From: Clostridia bacterium
GTDB lineage: Bacteria; Bacillota; Clostridia; Christensenellales; Borkfalkiaceae
Assembly (NCBI GenBank): GCA_900769545.1
Contig: CAAGGZ010000097.1
Coordinates: forward strand, 1-49,655
DNA length: 49,655 bases
Direction: 5' to 3'
Of this stretch, positions 25,524 to 35,317 are shown piece by piece. The position numbers were made by a program, and so were the translations under genes. The notes beneath the pieces were generated by a model, which saw only the letters and a list, made by a program, of their open reading frames with translations, ran no database searches and had not been told where the DNA came from. The first letter of the stretch is position 1, and every line of letters begins with the position of its first letter.

Positions 25524-26515
25524 TGAAAAAGATTTTATTGATTGCAACGGGGGGCACGATTGCTTCCCATTCAGGGAAAGAGGGGCTCGTGCCCGAGCTT
25601 CGGGCAGATGCGCTCTTAAAATGCGTTCCTGAAGTGTTCGAGTTCTGCGAACCCGAAGCCATACAAATTTACAATATTGACAGTACCAACGTTACGCCTG
25701 CGCATTGGATTCTATTGGCGGAAACGATTAAGAACAATTACGATAAATACGACGGTTTTGTGGTTTGTCACGGTACGGATACTATGTCGTATACGGCGGC
25801 AATGCTCTCCTATATGGTGCAACATTCCCCCAAACCCATCGTGTTGACAGGCTCGCAAAAGCCTATCGACAAAGAGGACACGGACGGAAGAATCAATCTT
25901 CGCGACAGCTTTTTATATGCTGTTTCAGATACGTCCTCTGACGTTGTTATCGTATTTCAAGGCAAAGTCATTGCAGGTACGAGAGCGAAAAAAGTCCGCA
26001 CAAAGAGCTACAACGCATTCACCAGCGTGGATTTTCCCAACCTCGCAGTCATTCGCGACGGCAGAATTATTCCATATATTACCACGCCCAAACAGGACAA
26101 GCCCGAGTTTTTCTTGGAACTGGACGACAAAGTGGGGCTTTTGACGCTCACGCCAGGGCAAAGAGGGGATATTCTTAATGCATATTTTAAATGCTATGAC
26201 GCGGTGGTATTGTCTGGCTACGGCACAGGCGGTATTCCCGAAGGCGACTATTACGGCTTCTATGAAGTAATTGAAAGTTGGGAGCGTAAGGGCAAAACCC
26301 TCGTCGTCACCACGCAGGTGCAGCAAGAAGGCAGTGATATGAGCGTGTACCGCGTAGGCAGAGGGCTCAAAAACCGTTTCGAGCTTTTGGAAAGCTACAC
26401 TATGACGTATGAGAGCATCATCACAAAGCTGATGTGGATATTGCCGCAGACCAAAGAAGATGCGGAAGTAAAAAAACTTTTTTATAAAAACATAAATTAC
26501 GATTTAATAGGATAA
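25523..26515 (+). CDS. ansA: type I L-asparaginase
   Basis: Protein of 330 residues that hydrolyses asparagine to aspartate and ammonia, cytoplasmic because no signal peptide is present. The first active-site motif is IATGGTIAS with nucleophile Thr12. The second is CHGTDTMSYTA with Thr85-Asp86. A Lys in GSQKPIDKEDTDGR and the following acidic residues complete the site. The ATG overlaps the TAA of the U32 gene by one base (TAATG), so translation is coupled. Together with the two peptidases downstream it suggests use of peptide and amino-acid nitrogen. Confidence 0.93.
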   Translation: MKKILLIATGGTIASHSGKEGLVPELRADALLKCVPEVFEFCEPEAIQIYNIDSTNVTPAHWILLAETIKNNYDKYDGFVVCHGTDTMSYTAAMLSYMVQHSPKPIVLTGSQKPIDKEDTDGRINLRDSFLYAVSDTSSDVVIVFQGKVIAGTRAKKVRTKSYNAFTSVDFPNLAVIRDGRIIPYITTPKQDKPEFFLELDDKVGLLTLTPGQRGDILNAYFKCYDAVVLSGYGTGGIPEGDYYGFYEVIESWERKGKTLVVTTQVQQEGSDMSVYRVGRGLKNRFELLESYTMTYESIITKLMWILPQTKEDAEVKKLFYKNINYDLIG

Positions 26516-26533
26516 CAAGGGGGCATGTACGAG

Positions 26534-28243
26534 ATGAACACTTTAAAAACGTTTAACGAATTAACTTACACCCGTCCCGATTTCGAGGCGTTGAAAGAAT
26601 TTTGTAAAGACTTAACCGAGCGTTTACTGAATGCAAAATCTTTCGAGGACGTGCAAAAATGTATCAAGGACGAAGAGGAATATTCTTCGCATTTTAGCAC
26701 AATGGTAACGATTGCTTCTATTCGTCATACGGTAGACACCACCGACGCTTTTTACGAAGCGGAGGATGAATTTATCAATCAGGCTTATCCCGAAGCGATG
26801 CCCTATATGCAGGCATTTAGTATGGGGCTTTTGAATTCGCCTTTCAAAGCTGATATCGATAAGACGTACGGGGAGCAATTTTTAAAAGTCGTTAAGCTCG
26901 GCGTAGACAGCTTTTCAGAGAAAAATATTCCGCTTATGCAGGAAGAAGCGGAGCTGTGCAACCGTTATCAAAAATTGGCGGCTTCTTGCAAAATCGATTT
27001 TGACGGCGAGGAGCAAAACCTCGGCGGTATCTTGAAATATTTTTCCGACCCCGATAGGGAAGTGAGAAAAGAAGCGGCGAAAAAGTACGCGCAGTTCTTT
27101 GAAAAGAACGATAAGGAATTGGGGGAAATCTTTGATAAGCTTGTAAAAATCCGTCATCAAATGGGTTTGAATATGGGCTTTAAAAACTTTATTCCGCTTG
27201 GCTATATGCAACAGGGCAGAATGGATTACAACGAAAAGGACGTAGCTTCCTTCCGTCAGCAGGTTTTGGAAGAAATCGTGCCTTTCTGCGAAAAGCTCTA
27301 TAAGGCGCAAGCGAAACGTATCGGCGTGGAAAAAGTGCATTTCTATGACGAATCGCTCATTTTCCTCGGCGGCAACGCTGTGCCCATTGGCGACGGCAAT
27401 TATCTTGTGGAACAAGCGCAGAAAATGTACCACGATATGAGTAAGGAAACGGGCGAATTTATCGATTTTATGATTACACATCAGCTTATGGATTTGGAGA
27501 ACAAACCCAACAAAGCGCAAACGGGTTATATGACTTCGCTTCCCGATTATAAAGCGCCTTTCGTATACTCCTGTTTCAACGGTACAACGGCAGACGTAGA
27601 CGTTTTGACGCACGAAATGGGACATGCGTTCGCAGGGTATATGGCAATGCGCACACAACCCTTGCAGGCGCAGTGGGGCGAGCCTACCGACATTGCAGAA
27701 ATTCACTCTATGTCTATGGAACAGTTTGCTTATCCGTATGCAGAGCTCTTCTTCGGCGATAAAGCGGAACAGTACAGATTCCAGCATTTACAGGAAGCGA
27801 TCACGTTCGTACCTTTCGGCGTAGCGGTAGACGAGTTCCAACATATCGTATACGAACGCCCGGAGCTCACACCCGACGAAAGAACGGCAGTTTGGCGTGA
27901 TTTGGAAAAGAAATATATGCCTTGGCGTGATTACGGCGAGGATAACGAGTTCTTCGGCAGAGGCGGCTGGTGGTATCATAAACTGCATATCTATCACTAC
28001 CCGTTCTATTACATCAACTATACGCTCACGATGATGGGCGCAATGGAATTTAAGAAAAAATTGGCGCAGGATAAAGCAAGCTGTTGGAAGGATTATATGA
28101 CCATTTGTAAGCTTGGCGGCTCTTTGGGGTATTTGGATACCTTGAAAGCGGCAAATCTTGCCGTTCCCTTTGAAAAGGGCGGCGTAAAGCGCGCCGTTTC
28201 CTACGCAATCGATATTCTCAATACACAAATTGAAAAGGAGTAA
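26534..28243 (+). CDS. M3 family oligoendopeptidase
   Basis: Zinc peptidase of 569 residues, of the M3 (PepF/thimet) family. The catalytic HEMGH is at about 360-364 (LTHEMGHAFAGYMAMR), with the third ligand Glu in EIHSMSMEQF about 25 residues on, and the C-terminal substrate-loop Tyr/Gly part YHKLHIYHYPFYYINYT. It should cut short peptides in the cytoplasm. An ATG at 26525 is only 1 nt from AAGGGGG, while that at 26534 has 10 nt, so I prefer the latter. It lies between asparaginase and an M29 aminopeptidase, a peptide-breakdown set. Confidence 0.93.
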   Translation: MNTLKTFNELTYTRPDFEALKEFCKDLTERLLNAKSFEDVQKCIKDEEEYSSHFSTMVTIASIRHTVDTTDAFYEAEDEFINQAYPEAMPYMQAFSMGLLNSPFKADIDKTYGEQFLKVVKLGVDSFSEKNIPLMQEEAELCNRYQKLAASCKIDFDGEEQNLGGILKYFSDPDREVRKEAAKKYAQFFEKNDKELGEIFDKLVKIRHQMGLNMGFKNFIPLGYMQQGRMDYNEKDVASFRQQVLEEIVPFCEKLYKAQAKRIGVEKVHFYDESLIFLGGNAVPIGDGNYLVEQAQKMYHDMSKETGEFIDFMITHQLMDLENKPNKAQTGYMTSLPDYKAPFVYSCFNGTTADVDVLTHEMGHAFAGYMAMRTQPLQAQWGEPTDIAEIHSMSMEQFAYPYAELFFGDKAEQYRFQHLQEAITFVPFGVAVDEFQHIVYERPELTPDERTAVWRDLEKKYMPWRDYGEDNEFFGRGGWWYHKLHIYHYPFYYINYTLTMMGAMEFKKKLAQDKASCWKDYMTICKLGGSLGYLDTLKAANLAVPFEKGGVKRAVSYAIDILNTQIEKE

Positions 28244-28248
28244 ATACT

Positions 28249-29475
<1,227 letters not shown>

Positions 29476-29493
29476 GCATAAAAGAGGTAACAA

Positions 29494-30543
29494 ATGACCA
29501 AAATCGATATATTTTCGGGCTTTTTAGGGGCAGGCAAGACCACGCTCATTAAAAAGCTCATCAAAGAAGCGTATGCAGGCGAGAAAGTTGTCTTGATTGA
29601 AAACGAATTTGGCGAAATCGGTATTGACGGCGGCTTTTTACAGGACGCTGGTATCAATGTAACCGAAATGAATTCGGGTTGTATTTGCTGTTCGCTCGTA
29701 GGGGATTTTTCCAAGGCGTTACAGCAAGTTTCCGTGCAGTATGCCCCCGATAGAATTATTATCGAGCCTTCGGGCGTGGGTAAGCTCAGCGACGTTATCA
29801 AAGCGGTTGAAAACGCGCATTTGCACGATGGACAACTCAATGCGTTCTGCACGGTTGTGGATGCTACCAAATGCAAAATGTATATGAAAAATTTTGGCGA
29901 GTTTTTCAACGACCAAGTGGAAAACGCAGGCTGTATCATTTTATCGCATACCGATAAAACATCGGAAGAGAAATTGTCAACGGCAGTTGCGCTCCTTAAA
30001 GAGAAAAACGCCACCGCAACCATCGTTACGGCGGTTTGGGACGAGCTCGACGGCAAAACCATTCTTTCTACAATGGAGCGTAAAAACTCCCTGCAAGCCG
30101 ATTTGGAACACCTTGAAAAAGAACTGCACGAGCACCACGAACACCATCACGAACACGATGAGGAATGCTGTTGCGGTCATCATCACGAGCACCACGAACA
30201 CCATCACGAACACGACGAGGAATGTTGTTGCGGTCATCATCACGAACATCACCATCATCACCACCACGCCGACGAAGTATTTACAAGTTGGGGCGTAGAG
30301 ACAACGAAGAAGTTCCAAAAAGAGGCGCTTGCCTCTGCATTGTCTGCGCTTGAAAATGAGGAAAAATACGGCGTAGTATTGCGTGCGAAAGGTATTGTTT
30401 CATGTGAAAACGGTTGGTTGCATTTCGACTATGTGCCTATGCAGCCTGACGTTAGAGAGGGCAGCGCAGCGGTAATCGGCAGATTGTGCGTTATTGGTTG
30501 CAAACTCAATGAAGAAGAATTAAAGAACCTGTTTGGAGTATAA
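29494..30543 (+). CDS. CobW/G3E family GTPase with His/Cys-rich loop, probable metallochaperone
   Basis: Protein of 349 residues. The Walker A motif is GFLGAGKT (9-16), the metal motif is GCICC (Cys63, Cys65, Cys66), and the base-recognition region is LSHTDK. A CobW C-terminal domain covers the last 80 residues (VVLRAKGIV, LHFDYVPMQPDV). Between them lies a loop of about 45 residues, mostly His, Glu and Cys, containing two copies of a 19-residue unit with DEECCCGHHH. The G3E family loads metals onto target enzymes (COG0523 for Zn, UreG/HypB for Ni). The loop suggests metal storage or buffering; the metal is not fixed by sequence, Zn being most likely. It is 18 nt after the M29 gene, so its client could be one of the neighbouring metallopeptidases. 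Confidence 0.92.
   Translation: MTKIDIFSGFLGAGKTTLIKKLIKEAYAGEKVVLIENEFGEIGIDGGFLQDAGINVTEMNSGCICCSLVGDFSKALQQVSVQYAPDRIIIEPSGVGKLSDVIKAVENAHLHDGQLNAFCTVVDATKCKMYMKNFGEFFNDQVENAGCIILSHTDKTSEEKLSTAVALLKEKNATATIVTAVWDELDGKTILSTMERKNSLQADLEHLEKELHEHHEHHHEHDEECCCGHHHEHHEHHHEHDEECCCGHHHEHHHHHHHADEVFTSWGVETTKKFQKEALASALSALENEEKYGVVLRAKGIVSCENGWLHFDYVPMQPDVREGSAAVIGRLCVIGCKLNEEELKNLFGV
30130..30243 (+). repeat. 57-bp tandem repeat coding for the His/Cys-rich loop
   Basis: Two in-frame 57-bp units (30130-30186, 30187-30243) differ at only a few third-codon positions. Each codes for a 19-residue His/Glu/Cys unit, and a run of His codons follows. This marks a recent duplication, and copy number may vary between strains. 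Confidence 0.9.
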
Positions 30544-30549
30544 AAAGGT

Positions 30550-31512
30550 ATGAAAAATCAACTTCCTACGGAAACGCCCGTCTATCTGTTTTTGGGCTTT
30601 TTGGAATCGGGAAAAACAAAATTTATACAGGAAACGTTTGAGGATCCCCGTTTTTCTTCGGGGGAAAAGACCTTGCTCCTTGTTATGGAAGAAGGCGAAG
30701 AAGAATACGAAACCATCAAATTCGCAGGCGCGGAAAACGTACAGCTCGTTGTGATTGAGGACAAAGAACAGCTCAATGAAGGGTATTTGACGGAGCTTCA
30801 AACCAAATACGAAGCAGAGCGCGTAGTAGTCGAATACAATGGTATGTGGCTGTTGGAAGACTTTTTCAACGCTATGCCCGAGGGGTGGATGATTAACCAA
30901 ATTATGACGTTTTTCGATACCCGAACGTTTTTGAATTACAACGCCAATATGCGTCAGCTTGTGTTTGATAAAATTGAAAACACGCAGCTTACGGTATTTA
31001 ACCGTTATACAGATGCCGTGGATAAGATGGAGCTTCATAAAATTGTCCGAGCAATCAGCCGCCGTTGCGATATCGTATACGAAAGGGTGGACGGAAAAGC
31101 GGATTTTGATGAAATAGAAGACCCGTTGCCGTATGATATAAACGCGCCCATTATTCAAATCGAGGACAGAGATTACGCCTTTTTTTATCGTGATTTAACG
31201 GAAAATTTAGAAGCGTATATCGGAAAGACAGTCAAATTCCGTGGGCTTGTAGCAACGGATAAACGGTTAGAGCCTAAGGAAATCGTGGTAGGCAGACACG
31301 TTATGACTTGTTGTGAGGAAGATATTCAATACTGCGGACTTGCGTGCGTATTGCCTGAAGTTATGGGGCTTCAAACCCGTGACTGGATAAGCATTACGGC
31401 AAAAATAGAGTTCACAAAACACCGCATTTATAAAGGCAAAGGGCCTGTATTGATGGCGGAAAAGGTAATTATTTGTAATGCTCCTGAAGAACAGCTCGCA
31501 ACGTTTTATTGA
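30550..31512 (+). CDS. degenerate G3E-like GTPase fused to a TIGR03943/DUF1980-type C-terminal domain
   Basis: Protein of 320 residues. An N-terminal P-loop GFLESGKT (16-23) belongs to the CobW type, but the CxCC metal motif is absent and the NKxD-like part is altered (VFNRYTDAVDK). The C-terminal part, residues about 210-310, with FRGLVAT, VGRHVMTCCEEDIQYCGLAC and an OB-like segment ending VLMAEKVI, resembles the C-terminal domain of the YcgQ/TIGR03943 proteins that pair with a membrane permease and occur near zinc-related G3E genes. It starts 6 nt after the CobW stop, so they form a pair. I infer a role in metal handling or in sensing permease activity; no partner permease is in the window. 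Confidence 0.75.
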   Translation: MKNQLPTETPVYLFLGFLESGKTKFIQETFEDPRFSSGEKTLLLVMEEGEEEYETIKFAGAENVQLVVIEDKEQLNEGYLTELQTKYEAERVVVEYNGMWLLEDFFNAMPEGWMINQIMTFFDTRTFLNYNANMRQLVFDKIENTQLTVFNRYTDAVDKMELHKIVRAISRRCDIVYERVDGKADFDEIEDPLPYDINAPIIQIEDRDYAFFYRDLTENLEAYIGKTVKFRGLVATDKRLEPKEIVVGRHVMTCCEEDIQYCGLACVLPEVMGLQTRDWISITAKIEFTKHRIYKGKGPVLMAEKVIICNAPEEQLATFY

Positions 31513-31533
31513 TTTTAGCGCATAAAAAAAGAG

Positions 31534-31559
31534 CGGTGGCAATCTTATGATTGCCACCG
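31534..31559. terminator. bidirectional terminator
   Basis: An 11-bp stem, CGGTGGCAATC (31534-31544) with GATTGCCACCG (31549-31559), is flanked by AAAAAAA on the left and AATTTTATTTT on the right. It lies between convergent genes and ends the 10-kb rnj run. Confidence 0.88.
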
Positions 31560-31564
31560 TAATT

Positions 31565-32818
31565 TTATTTTATAAGAGGTAAGGCTTGTTTTTTTCTTGT
31601 GCGGAAAATATGTAAAAATACAAAGATTCCGATAAGAGAGAATAGCATACCGATAAGGATTCCGCATTTCAAGCCAAGCTGCTCCGTGGTCAAGCCCAAA
31701 TTATTCGCAAAAGAAACGGCTTTCGGGCTGTCCTTGACAACGTCGGCAATAATACCGACAAGCTGAGGAGAAACAGACGCGCCGAGGTCACCGCCTGCCG
31801 CCATCATAGCGTAAAGGAACACGCCGCCGTGGGGAATGCGTTCCGCAGAAACGATAAGGCTTCCGGGCCATAACATAGAGGTGCAAAAGCCTGTCAATGC
31901 GCACGTCAACAACCCGATAATGGCGATATTGGAAACTGCCGCAATAAAGTAGCAGATAGTGGAGCCAATCGCACAAAGCAATAACACTTTTTCAATTTTA
32001 TTTCCGTATTTTGCGTACATCGAACGCCCCAAACCCAACATAACGGCAAACATTGCAACGCCGAAAATATCCCCCCAAACCTTAGGGATTTGTAAGGCTT
32101 GTTCAAGATAGCTGGAGCTCCATTGCGCCATCGTACATTCCATTGCGCCACCAAGGAAGATAGCAAACACGCACAACCACAACGTCTTGTTTTTTAGTGA
32201 GCTCAACACGCCCGAAACTCTTTCCGGAGTCTCCAAGGTGGGTAATTTTTGCCTAAAGAACAAACAGAAGGAAAGAAGCGGAATAATCGTAAACAACAAC
32301 ACGAGCCATTGCCAACGCACATTTCCAAACGCCAATAGAAACAACGTACTAAGTCCAATAATAAGCACAACGCCCCAAGCATAAATGGAGTGAAGTTTGC
32401 TCATCTCGTGGTCGGGATTTTCACTGGGAATTGCCGCAATAACAGGGCTTATCAATACTTCGGATAAACCGCTGGAGACAGAGAAAACTACCGTTCCGAT
32501 TACCAACGCCAAATAGACGTGATTGGGAAGTGCAAACGGTAACAACGCATACAGCAAAAGTCCTATAATCGTGAAAAGAGGAGTGATTTTTACCGTTTTT
32601 GAAATATTGAATTTATGGGAAAAGAAAGAAAATACAAGGTCGATAAGCAGTTGCGTTACGAAATTGATAAGGACGAGCGTCCCTAACAGCGCATAACTAA
32701 TCCCATAAAGCGAATTAAAGGTAAGAAAAAGAAGGGGCGGCAGATTGCCGATAAGCGCCATAGAAATATTGTTGACGTAACAGCCTGCCTTTACCCGACC
32801 AAAACTATGATTGTTCAT
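31565..32818 (-). CDS. major facilitator superfamily transporter
   Basis: Membrane protein of 417 residues with about 12 hydrophobic helices, from the ATG at 32818 (MNNHSFGRVKAGCYVNN). An in-frame TTG at 32830 would add four residues. The helix 2-3 loop and the central cytoplasmic loop RQKLPTLETPERV fit the MFS. The sequence resembles the fucose/glucose-permease-like branch (YISNISMALIGNLPPLLFLTF-type first helix), so a sugar or related solute is possible, but the substrate cannot be named. It has its own promoter and no cotranscribed partner. Confidence 0.88.
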   Translation of the reverse strand: MNNHSFGRVKAGCYVNNISMALIGNLPPLLFLTFNSLYGISYALLGTLVLINFVTQLLIDLVFSFFSHKFNISKTVKITPLFTIIGLLLYALLPFALPNHVYLALVIGTVVFSVSSGLSEVLISPVIAAIPSENPDHEMSKLHSIYAWGVVLIIGLSTLFLLAFGNVRWQWLVLLFTIIPLLSFCLFFRQKLPTLETPERVSGVLSSLKNKTLWLCVFAIFLGGAMECTMAQWSSSYLEQALQIPKVWGDIFGVAMFAVMLGLGRSMYAKYGNKIEKVLLLCAIGSTICYFIAAVSNIAIIGLLTCALTGFCTSMLWPGSLIVSAERIPHGGVFLYAMMAAGGDLGASVSPQLVGIIADVVKDSPKAVSFANNLGLTTEQLGLKCGILIGMLFSLIGIFVFLHIFRTRKKQALPLIK

Positions 32819-32847
32819 ACGTACACCCAAACGTTTAAGATTGCTAT

Positions 32848-32876
32848 ATTATAGCACGCGAAAAAAATAATCGCAA
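32848..32876 (-). promoter_or_regulatory. promoter of the MFS gene
   Basis: On the minus strand TTGCGA (32876-32871), 17-bp spacer and TATAAT (32853-32848), with GTGC directly before the -10 (extended -10). Confidence 0.8.
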
Positions 32877-32929
32877 GTGTTTGAACGCTTGAAAAACAAG
32901 AAAATCCTGCGGTTGCGCAGGATTTTTCA

Positions 32930-33265
32930 TTATAAACATTGCAATTCAATCGCGACCACTCCGTAGCGAGCAATTTCCTCTTCGGAGTAATACGCAAGCA
33001 TATCTTCGGGCTTTGCGATTTCATTTTCGGTATACCCAATGGAAAGCTTATCGTGATGGCGATACAACTCCTCAAACGAGGGATATACGTACAGATTTTT
33101 TACACTTCTTGTCAACGTTTCGCCCGTCTTCGCATTGGTGAAAAGAATACAATCGCCCACGGCAATTTTCGCTCTCTTTTCGTCCATTAAGCGCATTTCA
33201 ATCGTTTTGCTCCCCGATTTAATATGGCAAAAAGGGGAGTCCCATAACTTCATAGTATGCTGCAT
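32930..33265 (-). CDS. ASCH domain protein
   Basis: Protein of 111 residues. MQHTMKLWDSPFCHIKSGSKTIEMRLMDEKR at the N-terminus and VGDCILFTN with the YPSFEELYRHHDKLSIG stretch are typical of the ASCH (ASC-1 homology) fold, a PUA-like RNA- or nucleotide-binding domain. Some members are amidohydrolases of N4-modified cytidines, which is interesting beside a cytidine deaminase, but no direct activity can be claimed. The start at 33265 has GGAG inside the end of the deaminase gene and follows its stop by 1 nt, so the two are coupled. Confidence 0.85.
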   Translation of the reverse strand: MQHTMKLWDSPFCHIKSGSKTIEMRLMDEKRAKIAVGDCILFTNAKTGETLTRSVKNLYVYPSFEELYRHHDKLSIGYTENEIAKPEDMLAYYSEEEIARYGVVAIELQCL

Positions 33266-33266
33266 T

Positions 33267-33683
33267 TTAATTCTCCACGATAATAGGCTTCCAAGCAAAG
33301 GGGAGCAAATCCTTAATGCCCACTTTAATAGGCTTGTTGTTATCGTCGTTTAAAATCACTTTGATGTCAGGCGCATAGTCTATTAGCATTTGACGGCAGT
33401 TCCCACAAGGCGCAAATAAGCCGTTCGGCGCTTTTTCGTGCACAGCGACAATGGTATCAAATTCCCGTTCGCCTGCGGAAATCGCAATCCCCATAACAAT
33501 GTATTCCGCGCAGGCGCCGTGTATTCCGTCGCAATTTACGCCTGAGTATCCCCGCCCGTTTTTACAACGTACAGCGGCGCCTACCGTGTGATTGTAAACG
33601 CCGTCGTCAAAGTTCTTTTCTAAGGTTTTTAAGGCGAGCTCTATTAAAGCTTCGTCATCTTTTGTAATTTCAAAAAATTTCAT
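33267..33683 (-). CDS. cdd: cytidine deaminase family protein
   Basis: Protein of 138 residues with zinc deaminase motifs. HGACAE carries the ligand Cys58 and the proton-shuttle Glu60, and APCGNCRQ carries ligands Cys93 and Cys96, the tetrameric Cdd arrangement. It converts cytidine or deoxycytidine to the uridine form in pyrimidine salvage; a broader or blasticidin-type specificity is possible because the substrate Asn segment reads GVNCDGIHG rather than the usual N-x-E. It starts at the stop of the endonuclease gene (one-base overlap) and is followed by the ASCH gene, so nuclease, deaminase and ASCH form one transcript. Confidence 0.88.
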   Translation of the reverse strand: MKFFEITKDDEALIELALKTLEKNFDDGVYNHTVGAAVRCKNGRGYSGVNCDGIHGACAEYIVMGIAISAGEREFDTIVAVHEKAPNGLFAPCGNCRQMLIDYAPDIKVILNDDNNKPIKVGIKDLLPFAWKPIIVEN

Positions 33684-35140
33684 TATTTTTCTTCGTTTTC
33701 ACGTTTTCTCATAAGCGCGAAAGCCGCCGCCGTCAATATGCTGCTGACCCAAATCACGCTTACGCTCGCTTGACAGTTGCTCGTTGTAGGGGAGCTGTCG
33801 GAAGCGCTGCTTTCTAAGTCGCTTGCAGAAAGCGCAGGGAGTGTTTCTGTTTCGGAATTACCACAAAGCTCGCAGAAACGTTCTCTATATCCTTCCGAGG
33901 AAGTAGTAGGTTTTTCTACGGTAAACCACTTCCCGTATTCGTGTTCACAATCGGAAAGCACAGGCAAAATCTCTTTATCGGAAGCACCGCAAAGCTCGCA
34001 GAAACGTTCCTTATATCCTTCCGAGGAAGTGGTGGGCTTTTCTACGGTAAACCATTTTCCGTACTCGTGTTCGCAATCGTTAGAGGAGCTATCCTCATAC
34101 CAATCGGAGCTGCTATCCTTTTCGCTGCTCGACGCGCTCGAAGAGGAATTAGAGGCACTGGACGAAGATTCGCTCGATGAAGACGAACTGGATTCGCTCG
34201 ATTCTTCCTTTTCACTGGAGGAGTTCGATTCTCCGTCATTGGCGATACCCGAGGGGGTGCTCATATTATCGGGAATATCTCTACCGAACAGCAACCAAGC
34301 GTATTCGGGGTAATCGACAAATACGTTTCTCGTGCCCGTAATGGATTCTACGGAGTCATTTCTACCCATTTCCCAAGTATCAACAGGGTCTTCTTCCATC
34401 CAATCCAAAAGGACAGTCAGGCTTTCCATAACGCCGCTCTTGCCCCACATATAGCTTGTATTCCCCCAACGCACGTAAACGTAAAGACAAATTCTTGCGC
34501 AGTCACCGCGTAAGTTTTGACCTTCGCCGTTCGGGTCGTAATAACCGCTGCTTTGACCGTAAGCGGTGTTCCCACGGCTGCTGTTTTCCTGTACCCAAGT
34601 AGGGCGGAGCATCATAATATCATTTTCATCGTTGCCGCCCAAACCTTTACTGTTCGGCCACGTATGTTCTCTGTTCCAAGTAGAGCCGCCATCCCAAGCA
34701 CCCGTCAGCGTTTTTCCCGAATAGAAAGAGGAAATGTTGCTATAATTATTGCTCACGCAATCGGTATAGCGGTACAAAGATCTTGTTTCACCATAGCTTG
34801 TCTGGTGATCGTGCTCCGCTTTCATCATGTCTTGGAGCGCGCGATAAAGCGAGCTTGTGCTTGCGTTAGTTTGCGAGCTTCCACCGCTCTTTTGAGAGAG
34901 TGTCGAATAGGAATAGCTGCCCGTATAGAACGATTGCGCATATTTACTAAGAAACGTACAATCTTCATCTCTCGCCCCCCAGTTGGCGATATAGCCGCCA
35001 GAAGTCACGTAGTTTACGTCCGAGGCTTTGGTATATCCTGTTGCCGTGGTTGCCGCCTCTGTTTGAATGGAGACGGAATAGGGGATAGATATAGCAATTA
35101 AAAAAGCTACAAAAACAGAAATAATTTTCAGTCTTTTCAT
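33683..35140 (-). CDS. secreted/anchored endonuclease I family nuclease
   Basis: Protein of 485 residues. A signal peptide (residues 1-29) is followed by an Endonuclease_1 catalytic domain to about residue 300. Its core, WNREHTWPNS (His159), DENDIMMLRP and QENSSRGN, is the ββα-metal site of EndA/NucM enzymes that cut DNA and RNA outside the cell. A Ser/Glu-rich stalk, two 42-residue Cys-pair repeats (CEHEYGKWFTVEKP, FCELCG) and a C-terminal hydrophobic helix ending RKRENEEK follow, so it is probably held at the surface. With the downstream deaminase this suggests nucleic-acid scavenging. The ribosome site is weak (AGTGAGAT). Confidence 0.9.
   Translation of the reverse strand: MKRLKIISVFVAFLIAISIPYSVSIQTEAATTATGYTKASDVNYVTSGGYIANWGARDEDCTFLSKYAQSFYTGSYSYSTLSQKSGGSSQTNASTSSLYRALQDMMKAEHDHQTSYGETRSLYRYTDCVSNNYSNISSFYSGKTLTGAWDGGSTWNREHTWPNSKGLGGNDENDIMMLRPTWVQENSSRGNTAYGQSSGYYDPNGEGQNLRGDCARICLYVYVRWGNTSYMWGKSGVMESLTVLLDWMEEDPVDTWEMGRNDSVESITGTRNVFVDYPEYAWLLFGRDIPDNMSTPSGIANDGESNSSSEKEESSESSSSSSSESSSSASNSSSSASSSEKDSSSDWYEDSSSNDCEHEYGKWFTVEKPTTSSEGYKERFCELCGASDKEILPVLSDCEHEYGKWFTVEKPTTSSEGYRERFCELCGNSETETLPALSASDLESSASDSSPTTSNCQASVSVIWVSSILTAAAFALMRKRENEEK
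33864..34079 (-). repeat. two 90-bp direct repeats coding for Cys-pair modules
   Basis: 33864-33953 and 33990-34079 are near-identical with a 126-bp period (42 codons). They code for the two HEYGKWFTVEKPTT modules of the nuclease. The conserved Cys positions resemble the Cys modules of the lipoprotein at 6177. Confidence 0.85.
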
Positions 35141-35177
35141 GGGTAAATCTCACTTTTTGCATTTTATTACATTATAC

Positions 35178-35206
35178 ATTGTATCACAACCATTTCATAT
35201 TGTCAA
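35178..35206 (-). promoter_or_regulatory. promoter of the nuclease-deaminase-ASCH operon
   Basis: On the minus strand TTGACA (35206-35201), 17-bp spacer and TACAAT (35183-35178). Confidence 0.85.
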
Positions 35207-35257
35207 CGGAAAGAATAAAAAAATCAGAGTGACCGTAACTATTGACAGAAATGTAGC

Positions 35258-35286
35258 TTGACAAAAAGCAATGGGCGTAGTATAAT
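35258..35286 (+). promoter_or_regulatory. promoter of the esterase lipoprotein gene
   Basis: Perfect TTGACA (35258-35263) and TATAAT (35281-35286) with a 17-bp spacer. A second TTGACA at 35242-35247 lies just upstream without a matching -10. Confidence 0.9.
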
Positions 35287-35317
35287 TAAAAAAGAATTTC
35301 TATCATAGGAGAAAACA

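Noticed and set aside
30130..30243. tandem repeats as a CRISPR-like array
   Set aside because: The units are adjacent without spacers, in frame, and inside a CobW-type gene.
30550..31512. ordinary second CobW metallochaperone
   Set aside because: It lacks the CxCC metal motif and normal GTP-recognition parts and has a different C-terminal domain.
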